From: Brevibacterium moorei
Lineage (GTDB): Bacteria > Actinomycetota > Actinomycetes > Actinomycetales > Brevibacteriaceae
Reading direction: 5' to 3'
NCBI RefSeq assembly: GCF_024580735.1
Contig: NZ_JANIJX010000018.1
Coordinates: 23,129 to 87,128 of the forward strand
Length of the DNA stretch: 64,000 bases
Below, piece by piece: positions 32,822 through 41,460 of the stretch; position 1 is the stretch's first letter, and each line of letters begins with the position of its first letter. The position numbers were made by a program, and so were the translations under genes. Under the pieces are notes generated by a model that had not been told where the DNA came from, searched no databases, and saw nothing but the letters and a program-made list of their open reading frames with translations.

Positions 32822-35800
32822 ATGTTCAAGTTCCTCGTTGTCGGCTGCGGTGGTTCGGGTGGAGAGACCCTGGCCCGGCTGATGGACCACCTGAAGTCCG
32901 AACTCCTGCCCTATGGCTTCGACAGCCTGCCCGCCGGCTGGCAGTTCGTCCACGTGGACGTGCCGGTGGCCGCCGATACCAAGATCAAGGGGATCGGCAA
33001 TGTCGCCGATCAGGGCGGCCGCTACATCGGAACCGCGCCGTCGTCCGGTTCCTATCCGGTTCTGGACAACGCGGTGACCCAGAAGCTCATGCGCACCGGG
33101 GACCTGGCGGACTTCGTCACCTGGGCCCCGCGCGATCCACGCAAGGTAACCGTCCCACTGGTCACCGGCGCAGGCCAGATGCGCGCAGTGGGCCGGATCA
33201 TCACGCTCAACCGGTCACAGGAGGTGTTCAAGGGCCTGCAATACGCGATCGACCAGCTCAACACCGATGAGGCCACCTCGCAGATGCAGGAGGTCGCGGC
33301 CAAGTTGCCGGGTGCGGGCAGCTTCGACCCCGCCTCGCCCACCATGGTCTTCGTCGTATCGTCCATGGCCGGCGGCGCCGGCGCCTCGATGGCCCTGGAC
33401 GTATGCCGGTTGCTGGCCCAGACCAACGGCGTGCTCTCCAGCCAAACCGGCGTCTTCATGTACACCTCGGATATCTTCCCGGACAACCTGAGCGGGGTGA
33501 AGCCCAACGCCCTGGGCATGTTGGGCGAGATCGTCGCGGCCCAGACCACCGCTGCCGAACCGCACGACGTGCGCACGCTCGAGGCCCTGGGCCAGCACGT
33601 GAACTCCACGGGCCAGCCGCCCTTCGCACGCGTCTTCCCCGTGAGTAAGTACCAGGGCCTGGAACGGGCGAGGTTCGGCGACGGCTCGCAGACCGGACTG
33701 TACCGCGGCCTGGCCCGCGGCCTGGCGGCACTCATGGTCTCCGGCCGGGCCTCGGGGAACTTCCAGGCCTTCTACCTGGGCAATCCGTCTTCGGACACCG
33801 CGGCCAACGGCACCTATCTGGGTTGGGGCGCAAAGAACCGGCAGGATCTGTCCTGGGGCACATTCGGCTTCGGCCGGCTGTCCCTGGGCCGCGATCGCTA
33901 CCGGCACTACGCCGCTCAGCGGATGGCCCGGACCGCGGTGGACCGCCTGCGCGAAGGACATCTGCAGGCCGGCAATCAGCAGGGCAGCACCGAACAGCTG
34001 CGCGCCCTGGTGGAATCCCAGTGGGATTACTTCCTGCGTGAAATGGGCCTGCCGGACCGCCAACAGGCGACCACCCCGGCCGGGCTGGTGACGTGGCTGC
34101 GTTCCTCGATCGGCCAGGTGCAGACGAACGCCTGGTCCCAGGAGGTCGTGCAGACCTCCGGCTTCGAGGCGAATATGGCACCGGCAACCGGGATGCCGGG
34201 CAACCAGTGGCTGGCCGTGATGGCCGGACACATGCAGCGCACCGGCCCGGATATGGGCCAGCGGACCGACCGCGTGGTCTACCGCTGGGCCTTCGACTGG
34301 GCGCACACCTTCGAGCGCCGCCTGGCAGGTGCGGTGGAGACCTCGGTGTCGACCTTCGGTCTGCCCTATGCCCGTGAACTGCTCCGCCAGCTCGAATCGT
34401 ATCTCTCCGGCACCGTGGTTCCGCAGTTGAGCAGCCTGTCCCAGGCGCCTAGGCCCACCCTGAACACCCTGCCCCAGCAGATCAATCAGCAGGTCGGCGC
34501 GATGGGTTCGCAGACGCTGAACACCAATGGCCTGATCGAACAGAACCTGGTGCGCATCGTCCACGCCGGGGTGGCGCAGTTGGGCGAGATCGTGGCCAGT
34601 GGCTATCTGCAGCAGATCCTGGCCGCAGTACCCAATGAGGTGCTCAGCCACCTGGGCCGCGCGGTCGAACGCGCGATCGAGTCGCTGGACGTGGGAGTGC
34701 GCGAATCCGCTCAGAAGGTCGGCATGTCCACGGTGGAGACCGATATCTACGCAGCCTGGCCATCGGATGACGACAAGCAGGTCCCCGAACGCTTCGCCAC
34801 CGCCCACAACGAGGTCCTGCTGACCCCGGCAGCGGAGTTCGACGGTCTCTACACCGAACATCTTCCCCGATCCATCCCGGACGTGCCGCAGGGCCAGGTG
34901 GTGGCCCTGGAGAATGCGAAGACCCTGACCGCAGGCTATGTCATCTCCGGGCGGTGGAAGACCGCCGAGGGCGCCAAGGCACCCGGCGGCCTGCTGGGAG
35001 TCTCCAGCGATTGGCAGCCGGCGGTGCTCCCGCTGAACCCGCATACGGGGGAACGCCTGACGCCCAAGGTGCCCGCCTACGAACTGCACATCGGGCCCGC
35101 GGAGCTGCGCCAGCGCGCCCTGAAGTTCATCAACCGGCCCAATGAGGTCTTCGACGACTACTGCTCACTGTCGCTGGAGAACTACGTGCTGGGCAACGAC
35201 AGCGTGTCCCCGGTCGAGGTCGACCGGCGCCGGTCCGATCTGCGCTCGAAGTTCCGGCAGACGCTCACCCGTGCCCTGCCACTGGGCAGCGTGCATCCGG
35301 ACGTCGTCTCCCAGGTCCACACGGATAAGAGCGTGGACTACCGCTACACCTTCTCCGCTGTGCCCTTCGGCTCCGACCAGGCACTGGCCGACGACCTGCA
35401 GAAGGCGCTGGCGGACAAGTCATCGGTGTCCAGGGAGACCGAGGAGATCTTCTCCAATGCGGTGGCCTCCGGGCAGGACGCCAGCGGCATCACCCACATC
35501 GACGTGTTCGGCAGCTTCGGCAATCTGTCCCCGCTGGTCTTCGACGGGATCCTGCAACCGGTGTCCACCGCCTGGTCCCAGGCCAGCTCGCCCGGCCTGC
35601 GTCGCGAGTTCTGGGAGTTCAGGAGGGCCCGACCGCTGCCGGCGTCCCTGCCGATGGCGGACGCCGAGCGGTGTGCGATGATCGCCGGCTGGTATGTGGC
35701 CCAGCTGACCGGACAGCTGCAGATCCCCGATCAGCGCAATCTCAACCGGCCCGTGCAGATCTACGACCGGGAGACCGGCCAGTGGCTGTCCTTCCCCAAT

Positions 35801-36361
35801 CCGCTGCTGACCCCACCGGCGGAGTTCGTCGGCCAGAGCTTCGACTGGCTGCCCGCGGTGTTGGAATCGGTGCTGTTGGCGATCAGCAACGCCCATCAGA
35901 CCCCGGTGCTGTCCTCCCTGAAGCCCTACCGGGTGTTGCGCGGGATCTTCGACAACACCCCGGAGGAGCCGCGCTCGGGCCTGTTGACACTGGCCGCCCG
36001 CGACCAGCTGGCGGACTGGCTGCGCACCGGCGAGACCCCCTCGGGGATGCCCAGCCGGGCACAGGCCCCCACCCTGGAGGAGCGCTACCGCAATGCCGGG
36101 CAGTTCCTGGAGACCGTGCAGGGATTCGCCGCAGGCAAACTGGACCAGGGCCATCCCGGCGGCGCCGTGGTGGCCGTGGCCAATCGAGCACAAGGTGCGC
36201 TCACGCCGATCTTCTGCGATCTGGTCCCGGACATCGTCCAGGTCACCCAGGGGCTGTTGGGAGTCCTCGAGGAGGCCAAGGCCAATGCCGAGGCCGCTGA
36301 ATCCGGTTCCCAGCCGGGCGGCGCCTGGAACATGCCCGAAGGACTCGAGGGGCCGTTCTGA
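32822..36361 (+). CDS. Tubulin-like (Tubulin_2 family) GTP-binding protein
   Basis: 1179 residues. The N-terminus FLVVGCGGSGGETLARL matches the nucleotide-binding loop of the bacterial tubulin-like family. VVSSMAGGAGASMALDVCR near residue 180 corresponds to the tubulin/FtsZ GGGTGSG loop, in a degenerate form. These occupy the first 350 residues or so; the remaining 800 are helical, without a known family, and may mediate assembly. No membrane helix is visible. Such proteins are reported next to vWA and GTPase genes. The protein likely polymerises or forms a GTP-dependent scaffold in the cytoplasm. GAAAGG precedes the ATG, and the stop overlaps the next ATG (TGATG). Confidence 0.75.
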   Translation: MFKFLVVGCGGSGGETLARLMDHLKSELLPYGFDSLPAGWQFVHVDVPVAADTKIKGIGNVADQGGRYIGTAPSSGSYPVLDNAVTQKLMRTGDLADFVTWAPRDPRKVTVPLVTGAGQMRAVGRIITLNRSQEVFKGLQYAIDQLNTDEATSQMQEVAAKLPGAGSFDPASPTMVFVVSSMAGGAGASMALDVCRLLAQTNGVLSSQTGVFMYTSDIFPDNLSGVKPNALGMLGEIVAAQTTAAEPHDVRTLEALGQHVNSTGQPPFARVFPVSKYQGLERARFGDGSQTGLYRGLARGLAALMVSGRASGNFQAFYLGNPSSDTAANGTYLGWGAKNRQDLSWGTFGFGRLSLGRDRYRHYAAQRMARTAVDRLREGHLQAGNQQGSTEQLRALVESQWDYFLREMGLPDRQQATTPAGLVTWLRSSIGQVQTNAWSQEVVQTSGFEANMAPATGMPGNQWLAVMAGHMQRTGPDMGQRTDRVVYRWAFDWAHTFERRLAGAVETSVSTFGLPYARELLRQLESYLSGTVVPQLSSLSQAPRPTLNTLPQQINQQVGAMGSQTLNTNGLIEQNLVRIVHAGVAQLGEIVASGYLQQILAAVPNEVLSHLGRAVERAIESLDVGVRESAQKVGMSTVETDIYAAWPSDDDKQVPERFATAHNEVLLTPAAEFDGLYTEHLPRSIPDVPQGQVVALENAKTLTAGYVISGRWKTAEGAKAPGGLLGVSSDWQPAVLPLNPHTGERLTPKVPAYELHIGPAELRQRALKFINRPNEVFDDYCSLSLENYVLGNDSVSPVEVDRRRSDLRSKFRQTLTRALPLGSVHPDVVSQVHTDKSVDYRYTFSAVPFGSDQALADDLQKALADKSSVSRETEEIFSNAVASGQDASGITHIDVFGSFGNLSPLVFDGILQPVSTAWSQASSPGLRREFWEFRRARPLPASLPMADAERCAMIAGWYVAQLTGQLQIPDQRNLNRPVQIYDRETGQWLSFPNPLLTPPAEFVGQSFDWLPAVLESVLLAISNAHQTPVLSSLKPYRVLRGIFDNTPEEPRSGLLTLAARDQLADWLRTGETPSGMPSRAQAPTLEERYRNAGQFLETVQGFAAGKLDQGHPGGAVVAVANRAQGALTPIFCDLVPDIVQVTQGLLGVLEEAKANAEAAESGSQPGGAWNMPEGLEGPF

Positions 36362-39213
36362 TGAGCACCGACAACGATCTGACACTCATCGTCGCACCCG
36401 CCGCCCTGCTGGGGGTGCGCGAGACCCTGCGCGACTGGTCCGCCGGCGGCCTGGTCTCCGACTTCGTCTGGGTCCCGGCCGAGGCGCAGAACGGCCAGTG
36501 GCCGGCCTTCGGGATCAGCGCCGGGCGCAAGGACCTGGTGCAGGTGTCCCGCCTGGCCGGTCTGCGCCAGTACCGGACCATTCGCGTGGTGGCCCTGACC
36601 CGCGCCGTGGACGGGGAGTTCGCCCTGGTCACCCGGGTCGGCGACGAACTGCGCTGGCTGGCGGCCCAGGAATTCGGCGGGACCGCCGTCGAGGCCCTGC
36701 GCGTGCTCTACGCCGAGGAGGCAGCCGAGGAATCCGTCGACCTGGGGTCCTCCAGCGGCTGGGTCGACGCGATCGTCGCAGCCAGCGACTCCCGCGGGCC
36801 CGGGATCGGCGCGGGCCCCGTGGACGCCGCGGCGCCGCGAGAGGTCTATCCGCACCTGGCCAGCCAGCTCGCCGCGCTCGCGGCCCTGTACACGGGGGTG
36901 GAGGCCTCGGCCCTGGACGAGGTCCCCGCGGCCGCCACCGGCTACCGGGCCCGGCTGTCGCGCTCCTTCTACCGCGGAGTGGACGCCACCGCCGTTGAGG
37001 ACGGCCTGCACGATCGCCTGTTCGACGTCTCCGAGGGCTATCCGCTGCCCAATGAGAGCGGGAACCTAAGCGTTGCGGTGGAGAACGAACAGGCCGCCGT
37101 GGACCAGGCGTCGAGCGCGCTGTGGCGCAAACACTCCTGGGTGCTCGCACGCAACCGGGTGGCCCCCCAGGTGCCGGCCCAGGAGAAAATCACCGCGGGC
37201 GCGGCACTGAAGTACTTCTTCCAATTCCTGTTCGCGGCCCTGCGCGGGGCACCGGCGAACTGGGCCAAGGCCCTGCTGCGCTCGGGCAAGGCGGCCGTCG
37301 CCCAAACGGTTCAGCGCGCGGTGTTCGGCGGCGGGGACTCCGCCTATTCGGTGGTCGTCGACGGGATCGACGCCAATGGCAATCCCGCTCACTGGCAGGA
37401 CGCCGTGCAGGCGGCGGAGAACCTCGAACAGCGGCTGACCGGCAACGGCCAGACCCAGCACCGGGACCTCTCGGAGCTGTGGCGCGGTTACACCAACACC
37501 ACCTTCACCATGCTCGACGCCCAGACCCGCGGGCAGGACCTGCAGCCGCTCTACGCGGGCACCAGGACCGCCGTGGTGCGCGGGCCCAGCGCACTGGCCG
37601 GCGACCCGGCGCAGCCCTTCCGGCTGCAGGGCGCGACCGCCGGCCTGCTGGGCGCCCGGACGGTCCAGCCGGCTGACATCCTGCAGGCCAATGAGCTGGG
37701 CAATCAGATCCAGCAGCTGGCGCTGGGCTCCGGGGTGTCCTCGGACGCGGCCGGGCAGTTCAGCGATATGACCGAGTGGTTCAATACGAACCGGGCCAGC
37801 TTCACCAACCGGGTGGGCGAACCGCTGGCCACCGCCTTGGACGAGGTCAAGGCCGAGGTCGCCGAACGCCTGCGCTCCTTCCGCCGGCCCGCCTCCGATG
37901 ACGACGGCGGCGCCTGGGAACTGGGGGAGACGAACCGCATCGCCCGGGTCAAGATGCGCATCCTGACCGGGGTGATGACATCCGTCGCACTGCTGTTCGG
38001 GCTGCTGTCCTTCATCGGGGTCTTCGCCTGGTGGCTCTTCGCGATCCTGTTCGCCCTGAGCGTCCTGGGCTGGCTGGGCGGGGCGCTCATACAGTTCCTG
38101 AACACCCGCCGCGCCCTGTTCGCGATCATGCACCGGAACTCCCAAGCCGATGCCCAGGCGGAGGCGGATCGGCAGAACCTGGCCGCGGCCCTGGGGGACC
38201 TGTCGCGCCTGGGCGACGCCTACGGCCAATACCTGCGCTGGGCCGATCTGGTGGGCGCCTTCGTCCACCGCCCCTTCGGCCCCGCCCGGCCCCGGACCGC
38301 CAAGGTCGAGGGCGGCTTCGACGATCTGCCGTTGAACGCGGGGGTGGCCTCCTTCGTGGTCGACCGCCCCGCCGTCGAATCCGCCGTCGCCACCCTGCGC
38401 GCGGAGATGTTCCCCGTCGGCTGGTTGGACGCCCAGTGGCGGACCTTCCTGGGCCGCACCGTCGAACGCGCGGGCCTGGGCGATCCGGTACTCGCCGAGG
38501 ACGCGGGCCGGTTGTTCCACGAGACCTCCTATTCCGAGGTCAGCAGCCTGGGGCGGGTCGCGCAGTGCGCGCTGACCGAGGACACCGATCCGGTGCTCAG
38601 CGCCGGCTGGTGGGCCAACGCCGGACAGCGCCTGGCGAATCCGCGCCTGGACCAGGTCAGGTCCACCCTGCTGCGCACCGTGTCCCTGAGCGGGAACCTG
38701 GGCCGACAGCCCACCGAGGACTTCATCGGCGCCGTCGGCACGCCCACCGGCTCCGACTACAGCCGGCCGGAGATGCTCGACGATTCCGTGCTGACGGACG
38801 CCGGGGCCAGCGCGGACCTGCACCGGCTGGCCGAGGACGGCGAATTCATGCGCAGCGTGGTCACCGGACTGGGTCGCGTCGTCGTGCACACGCAGCTCTC
38901 GCAGCCGCTGGGGCCCGACGATCTGCGCTTCGCCCAGCACGTCGAGGACATGCCCGAGTGGGCCGCCGACAGCGCCTGGGCGCTCAACCCGCTGGGCGAT
39001 CCCGGCAGCCATGTGGGCGACTACCCGGAAGTGGCACAGAGCCGTCCCGCGGCCCCGCCGGTGAACCCCGCGGCCGCGCCCGATGCCCCCGCGGAGCCGC
39101 CCGCCGCACCTCCAGCGGGGCCTCCCAACGATCCGCCCGCCGCACCTCCAGCCGGGCCCCGGGCCCCCGGCGGTGGGGAGTACGACAACCCGTTCGGGGA
39201 CATGCCCTTCTAG
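36361..39213 (+). CDS. Large two-helix membrane protein of unknown function
   Basis: 950 residues with no family I recognise. Residues 1-500 are soluble mixed alpha/beta. Two closely spaced membrane helices follow at about 538-580 (SVALLFGLLSFIGVFAWWLF, FALSVLGWLGGALIQFL). After them is a helical region of about 300 residues, then a Pro/Ala-rich tail ending in DNPFGDMPF. Both large domains are probably cytoplasmic, with a hairpin in the membrane. It overlaps the tubulin-like gene by one base and likely tethers that protein to the membrane. The terminal NPFGDMPF resembles short linear motifs in the tails of other proteins of this operon. Confidence 0.7.
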   Translation: MSTDNDLTLIVAPAALLGVRETLRDWSAGGLVSDFVWVPAEAQNGQWPAFGISAGRKDLVQVSRLAGLRQYRTIRVVALTRAVDGEFALVTRVGDELRWLAAQEFGGTAVEALRVLYAEEAAEESVDLGSSSGWVDAIVAASDSRGPGIGAGPVDAAAPREVYPHLASQLAALAALYTGVEASALDEVPAAATGYRARLSRSFYRGVDATAVEDGLHDRLFDVSEGYPLPNESGNLSVAVENEQAAVDQASSALWRKHSWVLARNRVAPQVPAQEKITAGAALKYFFQFLFAALRGAPANWAKALLRSGKAAVAQTVQRAVFGGGDSAYSVVVDGIDANGNPAHWQDAVQAAENLEQRLTGNGQTQHRDLSELWRGYTNTTFTMLDAQTRGQDLQPLYAGTRTAVVRGPSALAGDPAQPFRLQGATAGLLGARTVQPADILQANELGNQIQQLALGSGVSSDAAGQFSDMTEWFNTNRASFTNRVGEPLATALDEVKAEVAERLRSFRRPASDDDGGAWELGETNRIARVKMRILTGVMTSVALLFGLLSFIGVFAWWLFAILFALSVLGWLGGALIQFLNTRRALFAIMHRNSQADAQAEADRQNLAAALGDLSRLGDAYGQYLRWADLVGAFVHRPFGPARPRTAKVEGGFDDLPLNAGVASFVVDRPAVESAVATLRAEMFPVGWLDAQWRTFLGRTVERAGLGDPVLAEDAGRLFHETSYSEVSSLGRVAQCALTEDTDPVLSAGWWANAGQRLANPRLDQVRSTLLRTVSLSGNLGRQPTEDFIGAVGTPTGSDYSRPEMLDDSVLTDAGASADLHRLAEDGEFMRSVVTGLGRVVVHTQLSQPLGPDDLRFAQHVEDMPEWAADSAWALNPLGDPGSHVGDYPEVAQSRPAAPPVNPAAAPDAPAEPPAAPPAGPPNDPPAAPPAGPRAPGGGEYDNPFGDMPF

Positions 39214-39273
39214 CGTGGACAGCCAGCACCCCGTGAAATCCGTCGCCAGCCGAAGCGTGAGGACTCAAGCCAG

Positions 39274-41460
39274 ATGACCAACGAAGACCAGAACCCCGGC
39301 GCCCCGTTCCTGCCCCCGCCGCTGCGCCCCATGGCGCCCGCGACCCAGGGCCGGTCGGATGAGTCCGAGCCCGGTGGTCCCGCAGCCCCGGCCGCCCCGC
39401 AGCCCTCGGCACCACCGCAGTCGCCGGCACAGTCGCAGGCAGCGGCCGAATCCGAGGACTCGGAAACACCGGCAGCGCAACCGCCGGCGCCGCGCGCCCC
39501 GGCCTTCCCGGTCCTGCCCCCGGCCATGCCACCGGCGGGCCCAGGCGGCGGGACTTCGGCCGCCGGCTCCACGACCACCGATTCCGGGACCCCGGCGGCG
39601 GATTCCGGCTCTGCCGGCCCGAGCTCTGACGCTCCCACCCCGCAGGGTGCTCTGCCGGACGCGCAACTGGCCGGGCTGGCCCTGTCGGTCTACCGCTACG
39701 GCGAGTCCGAGGGCGAACCGGCCGCGGCCTCGGTCACGGTCGACGCCGCCGGGGCGACGCAGCTGCACTGGCCGCTGCGTGGGGAACCCGGGCTCTACCG
39801 GGTGGTGCGCGGGGACGGGACGAGGCCGCACAATCCCGAGGACTTCGCCCAGTTGGCCCGGACCGCCTCGGCCGCGGCCGTCGACGCCGAAGAGCCCAGG
39901 GCCGCCGTGCGCTACTTCCAAGTGTGGTTCTACCCCGGGGCCACCGCGGACCAGATCTGCACCGCCCAACCGGTGCTCCACGCTCAGGCCAGGCAGGTCG
40001 TCGGCGTGCGCGACGCCCACCTCGACGTCGATGCGCCCAATGTGGTGGGCCGCTGGACCGTCCTGCCCGGCACGGTGGGCGTCCACGTCTACCGTTCGCG
40101 CCCGGACCGGGCCGCGAGCGCGGCGGGTGATCCGCGCTACCAGATCGCCGGGACCGGTGCCAATCGCGGCGGCTTCAACGACGCGGACACCACCCCGGGC
40201 GAACGCTACGTCTACCAGATCATGGCCCAGGTGACCGCCGACGGACAGTCCGTCATGTCCGATCCGCTGCGCGTGGACATCGAGATGCCGGTGACGTTGT
40301 CCCCGGTGACCGACCTGGAGTACCAGGCCGCGGAATCCGGCGGTCGGTCCTTCGATCTGCTGTGGACCCCGCCGCGCTTCGGCCGGGTGGAGATCTACCG
40401 CACGCTCGACGAACCGGTTGAGGGCTTCACCGACGCCTCGATCGACGAGGGCCGGCTGGCAGCCGGCGGGGGACTGCAGCCGGAGGACCGGCTGTCCTAT
40501 CCCGTCGAGGAACTGCCCGACGGACGCCATGTGATGCGCTCGGTGCCCTGGCCCGCCGGCTGGACCCGCGCCTACTTCACCCCGGTCGCCCTGCACGGCG
40601 GCCAGGCCAGGGTGGGCAGGGTGATCGGCGGTGTGAGCGTCGACCCGGTGACCGACACCCGGTTGGTGGAGCGGGTGGGCAGGCGCCACATCGGCTTCGC
40701 CTGGCCCGAGGGCGCCGACGTGGTGCGCGTCTACGAGGCCCTTTCCGGCACCCCGGTGGAGAACGTGCTGGCGCAGCCGGCGAAGATCGAGATCGACAAG
40801 TCCCAGTACCTGGATCGTGGTTCCCTGACGATCGAGGGTTATGCCGGGCAGGCCGCGCTGACCTACTACCTGGTCTCCGGGGTGTTCTCCGGCGGCGAGG
40901 TCATCTGCTCGGCGCCCGTGGCCCTGGAGTGCCCGCCGGTGACCGTGCTGGGCTACGAGGTCTCGCACACGGGGCTGAGCGCCTCGGGTGCCTGGCAGGT
41001 GTTCGTGCGGGTACTGGCACAGGTGGAGATCGCCCGGTCCCTGCGCTTCGCGGTGGTCTACAACGAGGACAGGATGCCGCTGCACATCGACGACGGTGTG
41101 CAGGTGACGCTGTTCAACCCGGACGAGGGCAATCAGCCCACCGGCCGGCTGCACCTGAACCGGATCCCGGCCCCGGGCTCCGCACACATCCCGTACTGCT
41201 GGTTCTCCACGCCGGCCTTCACCCAGGCGCCCGGCGGGTTCATCCGGCTGTTCGCCGATCTGCCGGCCGAGGACCTGCAGTCGGTGGCGCTGCTCGACCC
41301 CGATGTGATGGACCTCGACCTCTACGTGGCCGGGATGAACCTGTTCCGGCAGCAGCAGGGCGGCCCCGGTGCTCCGGGTCCCGGCGGCCCCGGGATGGGC
41401 ACGGGCCCCGGTAGCGCACCCGGCGGTCCCATGGGCCCGGGCAACGGGGGCTACAGATGA
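39274..41460 (+). CDS. Multidomain protein with fibronectin type III-like repeats
   Basis: 728 residues. Residues 1-125 are disordered, rich in Pro, Ala and Gln. The central 450 residues contain beta-sandwich repeats in fibronectin-III style: VGVHVYRSRPD...YQIMAQV, FDLLWTPPRFGRVEIYRTLDE, and RRHIGFAWPEGADVVRVYEA. The C-terminus is Gly/Pro rich (GPGGPGMGTGPG). No signal peptide or membrane helix is visible, so it seems cytoplasmic, which is unusual for such domains. A GTGAGGAC sequence lies 10 bases before the ATG; a 60-base gap separates it from the previous gene. It overlaps the next gene (ATGA). It may be an adaptor in the GTPase complex. Confidence 0.65.
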   Translation: MTNEDQNPGAPFLPPPLRPMAPATQGRSDESEPGGPAAPAAPQPSAPPQSPAQSQAAAESEDSETPAAQPPAPRAPAFPVLPPAMPPAGPGGGTSAAGSTTTDSGTPAADSGSAGPSSDAPTPQGALPDAQLAGLALSVYRYGESEGEPAAASVTVDAAGATQLHWPLRGEPGLYRVVRGDGTRPHNPEDFAQLARTASAAAVDAEEPRAAVRYFQVWFYPGATADQICTAQPVLHAQARQVVGVRDAHLDVDAPNVVGRWTVLPGTVGVHVYRSRPDRAASAAGDPRYQIAGTGANRGGFNDADTTPGERYVYQIMAQVTADGQSVMSDPLRVDIEMPVTLSPVTDLEYQAAESGGRSFDLLWTPPRFGRVEIYRTLDEPVEGFTDASIDEGRLAAGGGLQPEDRLSYPVEELPDGRHVMRSVPWPAGWTRAYFTPVALHGGQARVGRVIGGVSVDPVTDTRLVERVGRRHIGFAWPEGADVVRVYEALSGTPVENVLAQPAKIEIDKSQYLDRGSLTIEGYAGQAALTYYLVSGVFSGGEVICSAPVALECPPVTVLGYEVSHTGLSASGAWQVFVRVLAQVEIARSLRFAVVYNEDRMPLHIDDGVQVTLFNPDEGNQPTGRLHLNRIPAPGSAHIPYCWFSTPAFTQAPGGFIRLFADLPAEDLQSVALLDPDVMDLDLYVAGMNLFRQQQGGPGAPGPGGPGMGTGPGSAPGGPMGPGNGGYR

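Noticed and set aside
33215..35089. Antisense ORF of 624 codons opposite the tubulin-like gene
   Set aside because: Codon-position shadow without ribosome binding site or recognisable motif; the sense gene carries the GCGGSGG and GGAG motifs.
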